Shown in pieces: positions 1 to 8,797 of a DNA stretch of 64,000 bases. The stretch is from Flavobacteria bacterium GWA2_35_26. Its GTDB lineage: Bacteria; Bacteroidota; Bacteroidia; Flavobacteriales; Flavobacteriaceae. The number at the start of each line of letters is the position of its first letter. Positions within the stretch are counted from its first letter, which is position 1. The notes beneath the pieces are model-generated. The model made no database searches, was not told the origin of the DNA, and saw only the letters and a program-made list of their open reading frames with translations. The DNA lies in contig MGWH01000002.1 in the NCBI GenBank assembly GCA_001800905.1, forward strand, positions 186,001-250,000, read 5' to 3'. The translations under genes were made by a program, and so were the position numbers.

Positions 1-926
1 AAATTGTAGGCCGAATTGCCGCCATTATCAATTGGGAAGAAGTCAATAACCAACAAAAAAAGAAAGTACGTTTTGGCTGGTTTGACGTCATTGATGATGT
101 GGAAGTAACCAAAGCTTTACTTGAAAAAGTGTATGAGCTAGGCCAAAAAAACAATCTTGAATATGTCGAAGGTCCGATGGGATTTTCAAATTTGGACAAG
201 GTTGGCGTACTCACCGAAGGTTTTGAAGAAATTGGCACCATGATTACCTGGTACAATCATCCGTATTATGCCGGTCATTTTGAACAATTAGGGTATGTAA
301 CTGAAAAAGAATATTTGGAAAACAAATTTCCTTTTGAAAATGTAAAATTAGAGTTTTTTGACAAAGCACAAGAGTTAATCAAAAGGCGCTATCAACTGCG
401 ACCTGTCAATTTTAAAAAGACCAAAGAAGTTTTACCTTATGTGGATAAAATGTTTGATTTGTTTAACGCTTCCTATGCCAGTTTATCCTCATTTGTAGCC
501 ATTTCAGATGTACAAAAAGATTATTTTAAGAAAAAATACATCAGTTTTATCAATCCGGAATACATCAAATTTGTAGAAGATAAAGACGGTAATTTAGTGG
601 CTTTTGCCATCGTAATGCCTAGCTTTTCAAAAGCATTGCAAAAAGCAAAAGGTAAATTATTCCCTTTTGGATTCTTGCATTTACTCAATGCTAGAAATCA
701 TAGCAAAGACGTTACTTTTTATTTGATTGGCGTTCATCCAGAATACCAAAACAAAGGAGTTCACGCGATAATTTTCAAAGAATACCACACCACTTTTACC
801 GAAAAAGGAATTCAAAATTGCATCCGAACTCCTGAATTAGCCGACAATCAGGCGATTCATTTGCTTTGGAAAAATTTTGATCCCAAAATTGTATGCAGAA
901 GAAAAACATTCAGAAAAGAATTATAA
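1..926 (+). CDS. GNAT-like acetyltransferase-fold protein, 5' end cut by window
   Basis: The frame is open from base 3 to the TAA at 924-926 with no stop at the window edge, so the true start lies upstream. The GTG at 99 is only an internal start-like codon. The last third holds a segment resembling GNAT motif A (IGVHPEYQNKGV), the acetyl-CoA pyrophosphate loop, followed by a helix and a terminal strand typical of the fold. The visible N-terminal part contains RIAAIINWEEV and RFGWFDVID, which I associate with a flavobacterial family of large GNAT-like proteins of unknown substrate. No neighbour suggests a substrate. A long bidirectional hairpin follows directly. The fold assignment is fairly good; the function is unknown. 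Confidence 0.7.
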   Translation, partial: IVGRIAAIINWEEVNNQQKKKVRFGWFDVIDDVEVTKALLEKVYELGQKNNLEYVEGPMGFSNLDKVGVLTEGFEEIGTMITWYNHPYYAGHFEQLGYVTEKEYLENKFPFENVKLEFFDKAQELIKRRYQLRPVNFKKTKEVLPYVDKMFDLFNASYASLSSFVAISDVQKDYFKKKYISFINPEYIKFVEDKDGNLVAFAIVMPSFSKALQKAKGKLFPFGFLHLLNARNHSKDVTFYLIGVHPEYQNKGVHAIIFKEYHTTFTEKGIQNCIRTPELADNQAIHLLWKNFDPKIVCRRKTFRKEL

Positions 927-930
927 CTAG

Positions 931-975
931 TAGTCAAAAAAAAATCCATTCAATTGAATGGATTTTTTTTGACTA
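931..975. terminator. Bidirectional rho-independent terminator
   Basis: An almost perfect palindrome: TAGTCA, a run of A, ATCCATTCAA, then its complement ending in a run of T and GACTA. A and T tracts on both sides let it serve the gene ending at 926 and the minus-strand gene ending at 985. Confidence 0.9.
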
Positions 976-984
976 TACTTTTTA

Positions 985-2247
985 TTAAGCATCCAAATCT
1001 ACTTTGGTTTGCTCTGCAATTTGTCTGTACGTACCGTTAACTAATTTCTCGCGAATCGCTTCAAACGCTGATAAGGTTTCGTCAATATCAGCCAAAGTGT
1101 GTGAAGCAGTAGGAATCATACGCAATAAAATAATTCCTTTTGGAATTACTGGGTACACCACAATCGACAAGAAAATTCCGTAATTCTCTCTCAAATCGTT
1201 CACCATTACCATTGCTTCTGGAATTGAACCTTCTAGATATACTGGTGTGATACAGGTATTCGTATCTCCAATATTAAATCCTTTTTCTTTTAAACCGTTT
1301 TGTAATGCATTCACATTAACCCACAATTTATCTTTTATCTCTGATGATTGACGCAATAATTCCAAACGTTTCAACGAACCAATAGTTTGAATCATTGGCA
1401 ACGCTTTGGCAAACATTTGCGAACGTAAATTGTATTTCAAATAATCGATGATTTCTTTATCTGCAGCAACGAATGCACCAATGTTCGCCATCGATTTGGC
1501 AAAAGTTGAAAAGTATACATCAATTTCGTCTTGCACTCCTTGCTCCTCACCTGCTCCAGCACCTGTTTTTCCTAATGTTCCAAAACCGTGTGCATCGTCA
1601 ACTAATAAACGGAAGTTGTATTTCTTTTTCATGGCTACTACTTCTTTCAACTTACCTTGTTGGCCACGCATTCCAAAAACACCTTCAGTGATGAACAAAA
1701 TTCCACCACCAGTTTCAGTAGCAATTTTTGTCGCACGTTGTAGGTTTTTCTCCATACTTTCCACGTCGTTATGACGGTAAGTAAAACGTTTTCCACTGTG
1801 CAAACGAACACCATCAATAATACAAGCATGTGCATCTACATCGTACACAATAACATCATTTCTAGTAACCAAAGCATCAATAGTAGACATAATTCCTTGG
1901 TAACCAAAATTCAATAAATAAGCTGATTCTTTCATGACAAAAGCTGCTAATTCTTGCTCTAATTGTTCGTGGTATTTAGTATGTCCACTCATCATACGAG
2001 CTCCCATAGGGTAAGCCGCACCGTATTCAATAGCAGCATCGGTATCAGCTTTTCTAACTTCAGGATGATTTGCAAGACCTAAATAATCATTCAAACTCCA
2101 GTTCAAAATATCTTTTCCTTGAAATTTCATTCTTGGTCCTAATTCGCCTTCCAATTTTGGAAAAACAAAATAACCTTCTGCTTGTGAAGCCCATTTTCCT
2201 AATGGTCCTTTATTAGTCTGAATTCTTTCGAATAAATCTTTTACCAT
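985..2247 (-). CDS. Alpha-oxoamine synthase (serine palmitoyltransferase-like)
   Basis: A fold-type I PLP enzyme of 420 residues in the alpha-oxoamine synthase family (KBL, BioF, HemA, SPT), which condenses an amino acid with an acyl thioester and releases CO2. His140 sits where the family His stacks on PLP, DDAHG (217-221) binds the cofactor, and Lys251 in TFAKS is the Schiff-base lysine. No biotin genes or threonine dehydrogenase lie nearby, and the length and the short N-terminal extension fit the Bacteroidetes serine palmitoyltransferase group. The likely product is therefore a sphingoid base, or a sulfonated capnine-type base if cysteate is the substrate. It is a single gene between terminator 931-975 and its own promoter. 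The family is certain; the substrate is inferred. Confidence 0.85.
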   Translation of the reverse strand: MVKDLFERIQTNKGPLGKWASQAEGYFVFPKLEGELGPRMKFQGKDILNWSLNDYLGLANHPEVRKADTDAAIEYGAAYPMGARMMSGHTKYHEQLEQELAAFVMKESAYLLNFGYQGIMSTIDALVTRNDVIVYDVDAHACIIDGVRLHSGKRFTYRHNDVESMEKNLQRATKIATETGGGILFITEGVFGMRGQQGKLKEVVAMKKKYNFRLLVDDAHGFGTLGKTGAGAGEEQGVQDEIDVYFSTFAKSMANIGAFVAADKEIIDYLKYNLRSQMFAKALPMIQTIGSLKRLELLRQSSEIKDKLWVNVNALQNGLKEKGFNIGDTNTCITPVYLEGSIPEAMVMVNDLRENYGIFLSIVVYPVIPKGIILLRMIPTASHTLADIDETLSAFEAIREKLVNGTYRQIAEQTKVDLDA

Positions 2248-2282
2248 GATATATATTGAAATTGTTTATTTTTTTCGAACAG

Positions 2283-2290
2283 CAAAAATA
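2283..2290 (-). promoter_or_regulatory. Likely -7 element of the oxoamine synthase gene
   Basis: Read on the minus strand this is TATTTTTG, matching the Bacteroidetes -7 consensus TAnnTTTG, about 35 bases before the ATG. No good -33 TTTG is visible. Confidence 0.45.
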
Positions 2291-2317
2291 ATTATTTAAA
2301 ATTTATAAAAGAATTGA

Positions 2318-2349
2318 TTGGCTATTTATTTTAGGAAGCAATATCTTTG
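2318..2349 (+). promoter_or_regulatory. Promoter of rdgB
   Basis: TTG at 2318-2320, a 21-base spacer, then TATCTTTG at 2342-2349. This matches the Bacteroidetes sigma-A consensus and lies 20 bases before the rdgB start codon. Confidence 0.65.
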
Positions 2350-2369
2350 AATTCTAATTTAGTAGTCCT

Positions 2370-2954
2370 ATGCAACTCGTTTTCGCTTCCAACAATAAAA
2401 ACAAAATCAAGGAAATTCAATTGTTACTTCCAGACTCTATACAAATCTTAAGTTTAGAAGACATCGGTTGCACTGAAGACATTCCCGAAACTGCAGCGAC
2501 TATTGAAGGTAATGCGATTCTAAAAGCCAATTATGTCAGTCAAAAATACGGTTACGATTGTTTTGCAGATGATTCCGGTTTGGAGGTAGACGCTTTGAAT
2601 GGTGAACCCGGCGTTTTTTCGGCTCGATATGCTGGCGAACCTAAAAATGATGAGAACAATATTGACAAATTAATAGCCAATTTAAAGGGGATTGAAAACA
2701 AAAAAGCCAATTTCAAAACCGTAATTTGTTTGAATCTGAATGGAGAACAGCATTTATTTACTGGAATAATTACCGGAAAAATTATTGAAGAACGTATTGG
2801 AACCAACGGATTTGGTTACGATCCCATTTTTGTTGCTGATGGCTATCAAAAAACCTTTGCCGAGTTAACTTTAAAAGAAAAAGCTAGAATCAGCCACCGT
2901 GGTATTGCAGTTCAAAAGTTGATCCATTTTCTACAACAAAACCTACTCGTTTGA
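2370..2954 (+). CDS. rdgB: Non-canonical purine NTP pyrophosphatase (RdgB/HAM1)
   Basis: A 194-residue protein, the usual length for the family. It hydrolyses ITP, dITP and XTP to monophosphates, cleaning the nucleotide pool of deaminated purines in the cytoplasm. All family motifs are present: FASNNKNKIKEI near the start (triphosphate binding), ADDSGLEVDAL with catalytic Asp residues near 65-75, the ARYAGE loop, GFGYDPIF for base recognition, and SHRG near the C-terminus. The ATG at 2370 is 20 bases from a good promoter and gives the canonical N-terminus MQLVFASNN. It stands alone between divergent and downstream units. Confidence 0.97.
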   Translation: MQLVFASNNKNKIKEIQLLLPDSIQILSLEDIGCTEDIPETAATIEGNAILKANYVSQKYGYDCFADDSGLEVDALNGEPGVFSARYAGEPKNDENNIDKLIANLKGIENKKANFKTVICLNLNGEQHLFTGIITGKIIEERIGTNGFGYDPIFVADGYQKTFAELTLKEKARISHRGIAVQKLIHFLQQNLLV

Positions 2955-3074
2955 TTCGTTTTTTTTACCACTCAGTCACTTCCTACAACTTTATGAGTTA
3001 AAAATCAAAATGAAAAACATTTAACTTATTGATAATCAAAAAATAACAAATTAGTTTATATCGTTTTTAAAACC

Positions 3075-3082
3075 TACCTTTG
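3075..3082 (+). promoter_or_regulatory. Likely -7 element of the DEAD-box helicase gene
   Basis: TACCTTTG matches TAnnTTTG and lies 20 bases before the ATG at 3103. The upstream -33 region reads TTAGTTT, a weak match. Confidence 0.5.
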
Positions 3083-3102
3083 CAGCCAATTTAAAATAAT
3101 AT

Positions 3103-4995
3103 ATGAACAAATTTGAACAATTAGGTCTGAATGAGTCGCTACTGCTTGCGATCAAAGATCTAGGATTTGAGAATCCATCAGAAGTGCAAGAAAAAGCGAT
3201 TCCAGTACTATTGGAACAAAACACAGACTTAGTAGCTTTAGCACAAACAGGAACAGGGAAAACAGCAGCTTTTGGTTTTCCACTTATTCAAAAAATTGAT
3301 GCTGAAGACAGAAGTACACAAGCGTTAATTTTATCACCAACGCGTGAGCTATGCTTACAAATCACCAACGAGATTAAACAATACTCAAAATACGTAAAAG
3401 GTTTACATACAGTGGCAGTTTATGGTGGTGCAAGCATTACAGAACAAGCCCGAGAAATTAAACGTGGAGCACAAATTATTGTGGCTACTCCAGGTAGAAT
3501 GCAAGACATGATCAACAGAGGTCTTGTCAACATTAAAAACATCAATTTCTGTATTCTTGACGAAGCAGATGAGATGTTGAACATGGGCTTTTATGAAGAC
3601 ATCGTATCGATTTTATCCGATACTCCAGACGAGAAAAACACTTGGTTATTCTCTGCAACAATGCCTGCTGAAGTAGCACGTATTGCAAAAAAATTCATGC
3701 ACGATCCTGCTGAAGTTACTGTGGGTAGCAAAAACTCAGGTTCAGCAACCGTTTCTCACGAATACTATTTAGTAAATGCACGTGATCGTTACGAAGCATT
3801 GAAACGTTTAGCTGATGCTAATCCAGACATCTTTTCGGTAGTTTTTTGTAGAACAAAACGTGATACTCAAGCCGTAGCCGAAAAATTAATTGAAGATGGG
3901 TACAGCGCTGCTGCTTTGCACGGAGATTTATCTCAAGCGCAACGTGACGGGGTAATGAAATCATTTAGAGGTCGCCAAATTCAAATGTTAGTGGCTACAG
4001 ACGTAGCGGCTCGTGGAATTGACGTTGATAATATTACTCACGTAGTCAACTATCAATTACCTGACGAAATCGAAACCTATAACCACCGTTCAGGTCGTAC
4101 TGGACGTGCAGGTAAATTAGGAACTTCTATCGTTATTGTAACTAAGAGTGAAATCCGTAAAATTTCTTCAATTGAAAGAATCATTCAACAAAAATTTCAA
4201 GAGAAAACGATTCCTTCTGGAATTGAAATTTGCGAAATCCAATTGTTGCACTTAGCTAATAAAATAAAAGATACTGAAGTAGATCACGAAATTGATAACT
4301 ACTTACCAGCTATCAATGAAGTATTAGAAGGATTATCTAAAGAAGAGTTAATCAAGAAAATGGTATCGGTAGAATTCAACCGTTTCATTAACTACTACAA
4401 GAAAAACAGAGATCTTTCTTCTCAATCTTCTGGTTCAGACCGAAGAGAAAGAGACGGGGCTCCAAGAGAAAATAACAATGGTGGCGCTACTCGTTACTTT
4501 GTAAACATTGGATCAAGAGACGATTTCGATTGGATGCAATTGAAAGACTTCTTGAAAGAAACTTTAGAATTAGGTCGTGATGACGTATTTAAGGTGGACG
4601 TAAAAGAAGGATTCTCATTCTTTAATACCGATGCAGAACATACCGATAAAGTAATGGAAGTGTTGAATGGATATGATTTAAACGGAAGACGAATCAACGT
4701 AGAAATTTCTAAAAATGATGGTGGCGGAAGACGTGATCACAATGGAAGAAATTCTGGTGGTGGATTTGGCGGAAGAAGTTCAGCTCCAAGAAGAGAAGGT
4801 AGCTTTGCACCAAGACGTGAAGGCGGATTTAGAAGCGACAGAAATTCAGCTCCAAGAGAAGGTGGTTTCAGAAGCGAAAGAGGTTCGGCTCCAAGAAGAG
4901 GTGAAGGAAGAGAAGGTGGTGTTTCTGAAAGAGCACCAAGACGTTCTGAAAGCTTTGGCGACTCACCAAGACCAAGAAGACCAAGAAGAGACTAA
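3103..4995 (+). CDS. deaD: DEAD-box ATP-dependent RNA helicase (DeaD/CsdA type)
   Basis: An RNA helicase of 630 residues that unwinds RNA duplexes in ribosome assembly or cold adaptation. Visible motifs in order are a Q motif near 29, AQTGTGKT (47-54), PTREL, DEAD near 150, SAT near 187, the second RecA domain with VATDVAARGIDV, and HRSGRTGRAG. A DbpA-type RNA-binding domain (RYFVNIGSRDDFDW to RRINVEIS, about 463-545) follows. The last 80 residues are a disordered Arg/Gly/Ser-rich tail with repeats of the type APRREG and GGFRSE. The layout matches DeaD/CsdA, with the tail typical of Bacteroidetes homologues. Which of several paralogous helicases it represents cannot be told here. Confidence 0.93.
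   Translation: MNKFEQLGLNESLLLAIKDLGFENPSEVQEKAIPVLLEQNTDLVALAQTGTGKTAAFGFPLIQKIDAEDRSTQALILSPTRELCLQITNEIKQYSKYVKGLHTVAVYGGASITEQAREIKRGAQIIVATPGRMQDMINRGLVNIKNINFCILDEADEMLNMGFYEDIVSILSDTPDEKNTWLFSATMPAEVARIAKKFMHDPAEVTVGSKNSGSATVSHEYYLVNARDRYEALKRLADANPDIFSVVFCRTKRDTQAVAEKLIEDGYSAAALHGDLSQAQRDGVMKSFRGRQIQMLVATDVAARGIDVDNITHVVNYQLPDEIETYNHRSGRTGRAGKLGTSIVIVTKSEIRKISSIERIIQQKFQEKTIPSGIEICEIQLLHLANKIKDTEVDHEIDNYLPAINEVLEGLSKEELIKKMVSVEFNRFINYYKKNRDLSSQSSGSDRRERDGAPRENNNGGATRYFVNIGSRDDFDWMQLKDFLKETLELGRDDVFKVDVKEGFSFFNTDAEHTDKVMEVLNGYDLNGRRINVEISKNDGGGRRDHNGRNSGGGFGGRSSAPRREGSFAPRREGGFRSDRNSAPREGGFRSERGSAPRRGEGREGGVSERAPRRSESFGDSPRPRRPRRD
4721..4990 (+). repeat. Degenerate repeats encoding the helicase RGG-like tail
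   Basis: Purine-rich, irregular repeats of about 30-45 bases encode variants of SAPRREG and GGFRS(E/D)R inside the helicase gene. The composition (GGA, AGA, GAA) keeps other frames open too, which produces a spurious overlapping ORF. Confidence 0.75.
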
Positions 4996-5081
4996 CACCT
5001 TTTGTTAATTTTCTTATAATTATAGAAAAACTACAAAATATTCCCGACTGATTTATTACTTTTAAAGTCTTAAACCAGTTT

Positions 5082-5849
5082 ATGAAATATTTTGTAGTTT
5101 TCTTTTTTTTACTACTTTCAGTACATCTTACTGCTCAAGAAGTAGAACCCTCCCAAAAAGTTTCTGGAATTGTTGTCAATGACAATACTAACCAACCCCT
5201 AACTAGTGTTAATATTATCAACCTCAATAAAGTTAGAGGAACCACTACAGATGGTAATGGTCGTTTTGAAATTAATGTACATGTGAACGACACCTTACAC
5301 TTTACCATTTTAGGTTTTCAACCGCTTCGTGTTAGAGTTACAAACGACTGGATCAAAAATAAAAGTACTCGCATCCAATTGACCGAAAAAGCCATTGCAT
5401 TGGAAGAAGTCATCATTCGACCATTTAACTTAACTGGTTATTTAGAAGTCGATTCCAAATTAATTCCTACCAAAGAAAATTTCCGATATAGTATTTCGGG
5501 TTTAACCCAAGGATATGAAGCCGGAGAATATTCGCCAAATGCCTTTGGACGAGTTATGGGATCCATTTTTAACCCTGCGGACATGCTCTATAATTTCTTC
5601 GGAAAAAAGCCTAAAGAGCTTAAAAAACTGAAAGAAATGAAGAAGGATGAAACGGTTCGCAAACTATTAGAATCCAAATACGATAGAGAAACCGTAACAG
5701 CATTATTGGGAATTGACACGAAAGAAATTGGTGAAATCTTAAAGCGATGTAACTATTCCGAATCTTTCATACAATCTGCCAATGACTTACAAATATTAGA
5801 TGCCATCAGCGGTTGTTATGAAGAGTATAAAGTTTTGAAAAAGAAATAA
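5082..5849 (+). CDS. Secreted protein with a carboxypeptidase-regulatory-like domain
   Basis: A 255-residue protein with a clear signal peptide (MKYFVVFFFLLLSVHLTAQ). Residues about 27-110 form a CarboxypepD_reg-like beta-sandwich (KVSGIVVNDNTNQPLTSVNI, then GTTTDGNGRFEINV), the domain also found before TonB-receptor plugs in Bacteroidetes. The remainder is not recognised. It is rich in Lys and Glu (KKPKELKKLKEMKKDE) and probably alpha-helical, with an AFGRVMGSIFNPADMLYNFF segment before it. There is no lipobox and no barrel, so a periplasmic or secreted location is likely. Its neighbours give no clue to its function. Confidence 0.8.
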   Translation: MKYFVVFFFLLLSVHLTAQEVEPSQKVSGIVVNDNTNQPLTSVNIINLNKVRGTTTDGNGRFEINVHVNDTLHFTILGFQPLRVRVTNDWIKNKSTRIQLTEKAIALEEVIIRPFNLTGYLEVDSKLIPTKENFRYSISGLTQGYEAGEYSPNAFGRVMGSIFNPADMLYNFFGKKPKELKKLKEMKKDETVRKLLESKYDRETVTALLGIDTKEIGEILKRCNYSESFIQSANDLQILDAISGCYEEYKVLKKK

Positions 5850-5928
5850 TTATCGTTGCTAACATCTAAGCCTTGGTTTATGTCGTATATTTAATAAAAA
5901 TTAATTTTTTAATTAAATAGAATCAAAA

Positions 5929-6039
5929 ATGGCAAAAAGTCAAGACGCAAAAAAGACAGCGAAAAAAGAACCTCTTAAAACTGCGAAGGAAAAAAAAGAG
6001 GAAAAAAGGGAAAAGAAAAACAATCCTAAAAGAGATTAA
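5929..6039 (+). CDS. Small Lys-rich protein, 36 residues
   Basis: ATG at 5929 to TAA at 6037-6039 encodes MAKSQDAKKTAKKEP and a tail of KEKKEEKREKK ending NPKRD. More than a third of the residues are lysine or arginine, with no hydrophobic core, so it should be disordered and bind nucleic acid or acidic partners. It is followed 10 bases later by a strong terminator, and an A-rich leader precedes the ATG, as expected for an expressed gene. I recall short proteins of this composition in other Flavobacteriaceae, but could not check. Its function is unknown. Confidence 0.6.
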   Translation: MAKSQDAKKTAKKEPLKTAKEKKEEKREKKNNPKRD

Positions 6040-6046
6040 AACATAA

Positions 6047-6083
6047 GAAAAAGCCTCATCTGAAAACAGTTGAGGCTTTTTAA
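6047..6083. terminator. Bidirectional rho-independent terminator
   Basis: AAAAAGCCTCA and TGAGGCTTTTT pair around an 11-base loop. It closes the small Lys-rich gene on the plus strand and pepD (stop at 6099) on the minus strand. Confidence 0.9.
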
Positions 6084-6098
6084 TTGTAAATCAAAAAA

Positions 6099-7562
6099 CT
6101 ATTTCACTGGAATAGTTGCTAAAACCTCCACTAGAAATTTCCAAAATTTCTGAGCCGAAGAAATACTCGCTCTTTCATCAGGAGAATGCGCACCATGAAT
6201 GGTAGGTCCAAACGAAATCATGTCCATATCCGGATAATTAGCACCTAGAATTCCACACTCTAAACCAGCATGACAAGCGACTACTTTGGCTTTTTCTTTG
6301 TTTTGTTTATCATAAATTGAAGTCAATACATCAAGAATTTCTGATTGAGAATTAGGCGTCCAACCTGGATACGATCCTGAAAATTCCACTTCGCAACCCA
6401 TCAATTCAAAAGCTGATCGTAAGGCATTTGCCAAATCCATTTTAGCCGATTCTACCGAAGAACGCGTTAAGCATTGTACTGAAAGTTGGCCATTAGCCAA
6501 ATCTACTTTAGCAATATTATTAGAAGTTTCTACCAAATTATCAAAATCAGCACTCATACGATATACGCCGTTATGAGCGGTATACATAGCGCGTACAAAA
6601 TAAAATTGAGCTATGGAAGGCATCACTTTCGAAGGAGTCACTTCCATTTTTTCAAAACCAATTTCTAAATTGGGTTCTGTACTTTTTAATTCCGTTTTGA
6701 TTTCATTGACGATTTGCTGCATGTCAAAAACAAAAGCTTCATCATACACCTCGGCAATAATTACTTTGGCTACACTCTCACGTGGAATAGCATTTCGCAA
6801 ACTTCCACCTTGAATGGATGCTATTTGCAATCCAAAATTATCAAAACCATCAAACAACAGGCGATTCATAATTTTGTTGGCATTCCCCAATCCTTTATGA
6901 ATATCCATACCAGAATGACCGCCATTCAAACCTTTAACAGTAATGGTATATCCAACTGAACCTTCTGGAGTATCTTCCTCATCAAATTCAGCAGTAGCCG
7001 TTACATCTATTCCACCAGCACAACCAATATCAATTTCATCATCTTCTTCGGTATCCAAATTCAAAAGGATTTGACCTTGTAAAATGCCGCCTTTCAAATT
7101 CAACGCACCGGTCATTCCTGTTTCTTCGTCAATTGTAAACAAGGCTTCAATTGCAGGATGCGGAATATCTTTACTTTCCAAAATGGCCATGATAGCAGCC
7201 ACTCCTAGTCCGTTGTCGGCCCCCAAAGTAGTACCACGAGCGCGAACCCAATCCCCATCTACATACATATCAATTCCTTGTGTATCAAAATCAAATTGGG
7301 TATCCGCATTTTTTTGATGCACCATATCCAAGTGACCTTGAAGTACCACTGGCTTTCTGTTTTCCATTCCAGGAGTAGCGGGTTTTCTGATGATAACATT
7401 GCGAATATCATCTTCAAAAGTTTCCAATCCCAATTGGTTTCCAAAGTCTTTCATAAAAGCAATAACACGATCTTCTTTTTTTGAAGGACGCGGTACCGCA
7501 TTCAAATTGGCAAATTGATTCCAAAGTACTTTAGGTTCTAAATTACGTATTTCCTGGCTCAT
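6099..7562 (-). CDS. pepD: Aminoacyl-histidine dipeptidase (peptidase D, M20C)
   Basis: A cytosolic dizinc dipeptidase of 487 residues, the usual PepD length, that cleaves Xaa-His and other dipeptides. The M20 metal ligands are visible: His and Asp in LQGHLDMVHQ, the bridging Asp in GADNGLG, the catalytic and binding Glu pair in TIDEETGMTGA, Asp in LNLDTEEDDE, and His in FGPTIHGAHSPDER near the C-terminus. The inserted dimerisation domain lies between. There is no signal peptide. The ATG at 7562 gives MSQEIRNLEPK, the family N-terminus. It is a single gene ending at the bidirectional terminator. Confidence 0.97.
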   Translation of the reverse strand: MSQEIRNLEPKVLWNQFANLNAVPRPSKKEDRVIAFMKDFGNQLGLETFEDDIRNVIIRKPATPGMENRKPVVLQGHLDMVHQKNADTQFDFDTQGIDMYVDGDWVRARGTTLGADNGLGVAAIMAILESKDIPHPAIEALFTIDEETGMTGALNLKGGILQGQILLNLDTEEDDEIDIGCAGGIDVTATAEFDEEDTPEGSVGYTITVKGLNGGHSGMDIHKGLGNANKIMNRLLFDGFDNFGLQIASIQGGSLRNAIPRESVAKVIIAEVYDEAFVFDMQQIVNEIKTELKSTEPNLEIGFEKMEVTPSKVMPSIAQFYFVRAMYTAHNGVYRMSADFDNLVETSNNIAKVDLANGQLSVQCLTRSSVESAKMDLANALRSAFELMGCEVEFSGSYPGWTPNSQSEILDVLTSIYDKQNKEKAKVVACHAGLECGILGANYPDMDMISFGPTIHGAHSPDERASISSAQKFWKFLVEVLATIPVK

Positions 7563-7663
7563 ATAATGTCGTCGTTTTTATTTATCAAACAGCCAAAGTT
7601 ACAAAGTTTAGCTACGAAATAAACGGATATTGTGATTATATTTACATCTCAAAAACACATTTT

Positions 7664-8725
7664 GTGAAACGTCGGTACTTACTTTCATTTTTTCTTTTGA
7701 TACAAATCATTTTGATTCCGTTTCTGGTTGTAATGCCCGAAGTGGTGGAGAAATGGTACAGTAACGGATGCTATCCTTGGATCTCAAAATCAGTCCGAAT
7801 AGTATTCGGACACATTCCTTTTTCGGTTGGCGATATTTTCTATTTTCTATTCATTGTAATGTCAATCAGGTGGAGCTGGAAAAGTAGAAAAACATGGAAA
7901 ACCCATTGGAAAAATAATATTCAATTAATTTTGAGCGTTTGCTCTATTTTCTATTTTGCCTTTCATGTACTTTGGGGTTTCAACTATTACCGACAACCTC
8001 TTTTTGAAAAAATGAAAATTAAACGTGAGTACACGGATACCGATTTATTGCTTTTTACCAAAAAGTTAATTGCTAGAACAAATTCTGTGCAGTTCCAAAT
8101 TACACAAGACAAAAACAAAGCAATTGCATTTCCCTATTCGCAAGAACAGGTTTTTCAAATGAATATAAAAGGTTATGGTATCCTTTCTAAAGAACTTCCA
8201 AATTTTCACTACTCTGAATTGAGTGCCAAAAAATCGTTATTCAGTTTGCCATTAACGTATATGGGTTTTGGTGGCTATTTGAATCCGTTTACGAATGAAG
8301 CCCAAGTCAACTATTTAATGCCCATGTACCACTCACCCACTACATCTTGTCACGAAATGGCTCACCAAATGGGCTATGCCAGCGAAAGTGAATGCAATTT
8401 CATTGGTTTTATGGCTTCAGTAAAGAACCCGGATTTGTATTTCAAATACTCCGGATACAGTTTTGCTTTGCGGTATTGTTTAGCCAATTGGCAAGTCAGA
8501 AACAAAGTAGTTTACCAAAAATTACTTCAAACTGTTCATCCAGGTATTCTTAAAAACTATGAAGAAAGTGATCTATTTTGGAAAGCATATGAAACCCGTA
8601 TTGAAGAAGGCTATCATCTTATTTATGACAGATTCTTAAAATGGAACCAACAAAAAGATGGAATAGAAGGTTATAGTAAATTGGTCAACTTATTGGTCAA
8701 CTATTATAAAAACAAATCCTTGTAA
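7664..8725 (+). CDS. DUF3810 membrane protein with an HExxH motif
   Basis: A 353-residue protein starting at a GTG (7664), the only start that keeps the first membrane segment (LLSFFLLIQIILIPFLVV). Two more hydrophobic segments follow at about 45-68 and 85-105. The C-terminal domain carries HEMAH at 230-234, followed by SESECNF, which gives a possible third zinc ligand. This resembles a gluzincin-type metallopeptidase site facing one side of the membrane. The family is known as DUF3810 and has no established substrate. The gene stands alone, 72 bases before the sigma factor gene. Peptidase activity is inferred from the motif only. Confidence 0.8.
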   Translation: MKRRYLLSFFLLIQIILIPFLVVMPEVVEKWYSNGCYPWISKSVRIVFGHIPFSVGDIFYFLFIVMSIRWSWKSRKTWKTHWKNNIQLILSVCSIFYFAFHVLWGFNYYRQPLFEKMKIKREYTDTDLLLFTKKLIARTNSVQFQITQDKNKAIAFPYSQEQVFQMNIKGYGILSKELPNFHYSELSAKKSLFSLPLTYMGFGGYLNPFTNEAQVNYLMPMYHSPTTSCHEMAHQMGYASESECNFIGFMASVKNPDLYFKYSGYSFALRYCLANWQVRNKVVYQKLLQTVHPGILKNYEESDLFWKAYETRIEEGYHLIYDRFLKWNQQKDGIEGYSKLVNLLVNYYKNKSL

Positions 8726-8797
8726 AAACATCTATCACAAAAATATTTTGCAAAATAAAACTGTAACGAAACAACTTAAACCACTACTAACCCTCGT

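Noticed and set aside
4715..5008. A 97-residue ORF in another frame of the helicase tail
   Set aside because: It is a shadow of the purine-rich repeats that encode the Arg/Gly tail and has no start signal or plausible composition.
8762..8797. A TGTAAC box and TCGT before the sigma factor gene, resembling an ECF promoter
   Set aside because: The spacing is about 26 bases instead of 16-17 and the TCGT overlaps the start codon, so self-regulation cannot be claimed from this.
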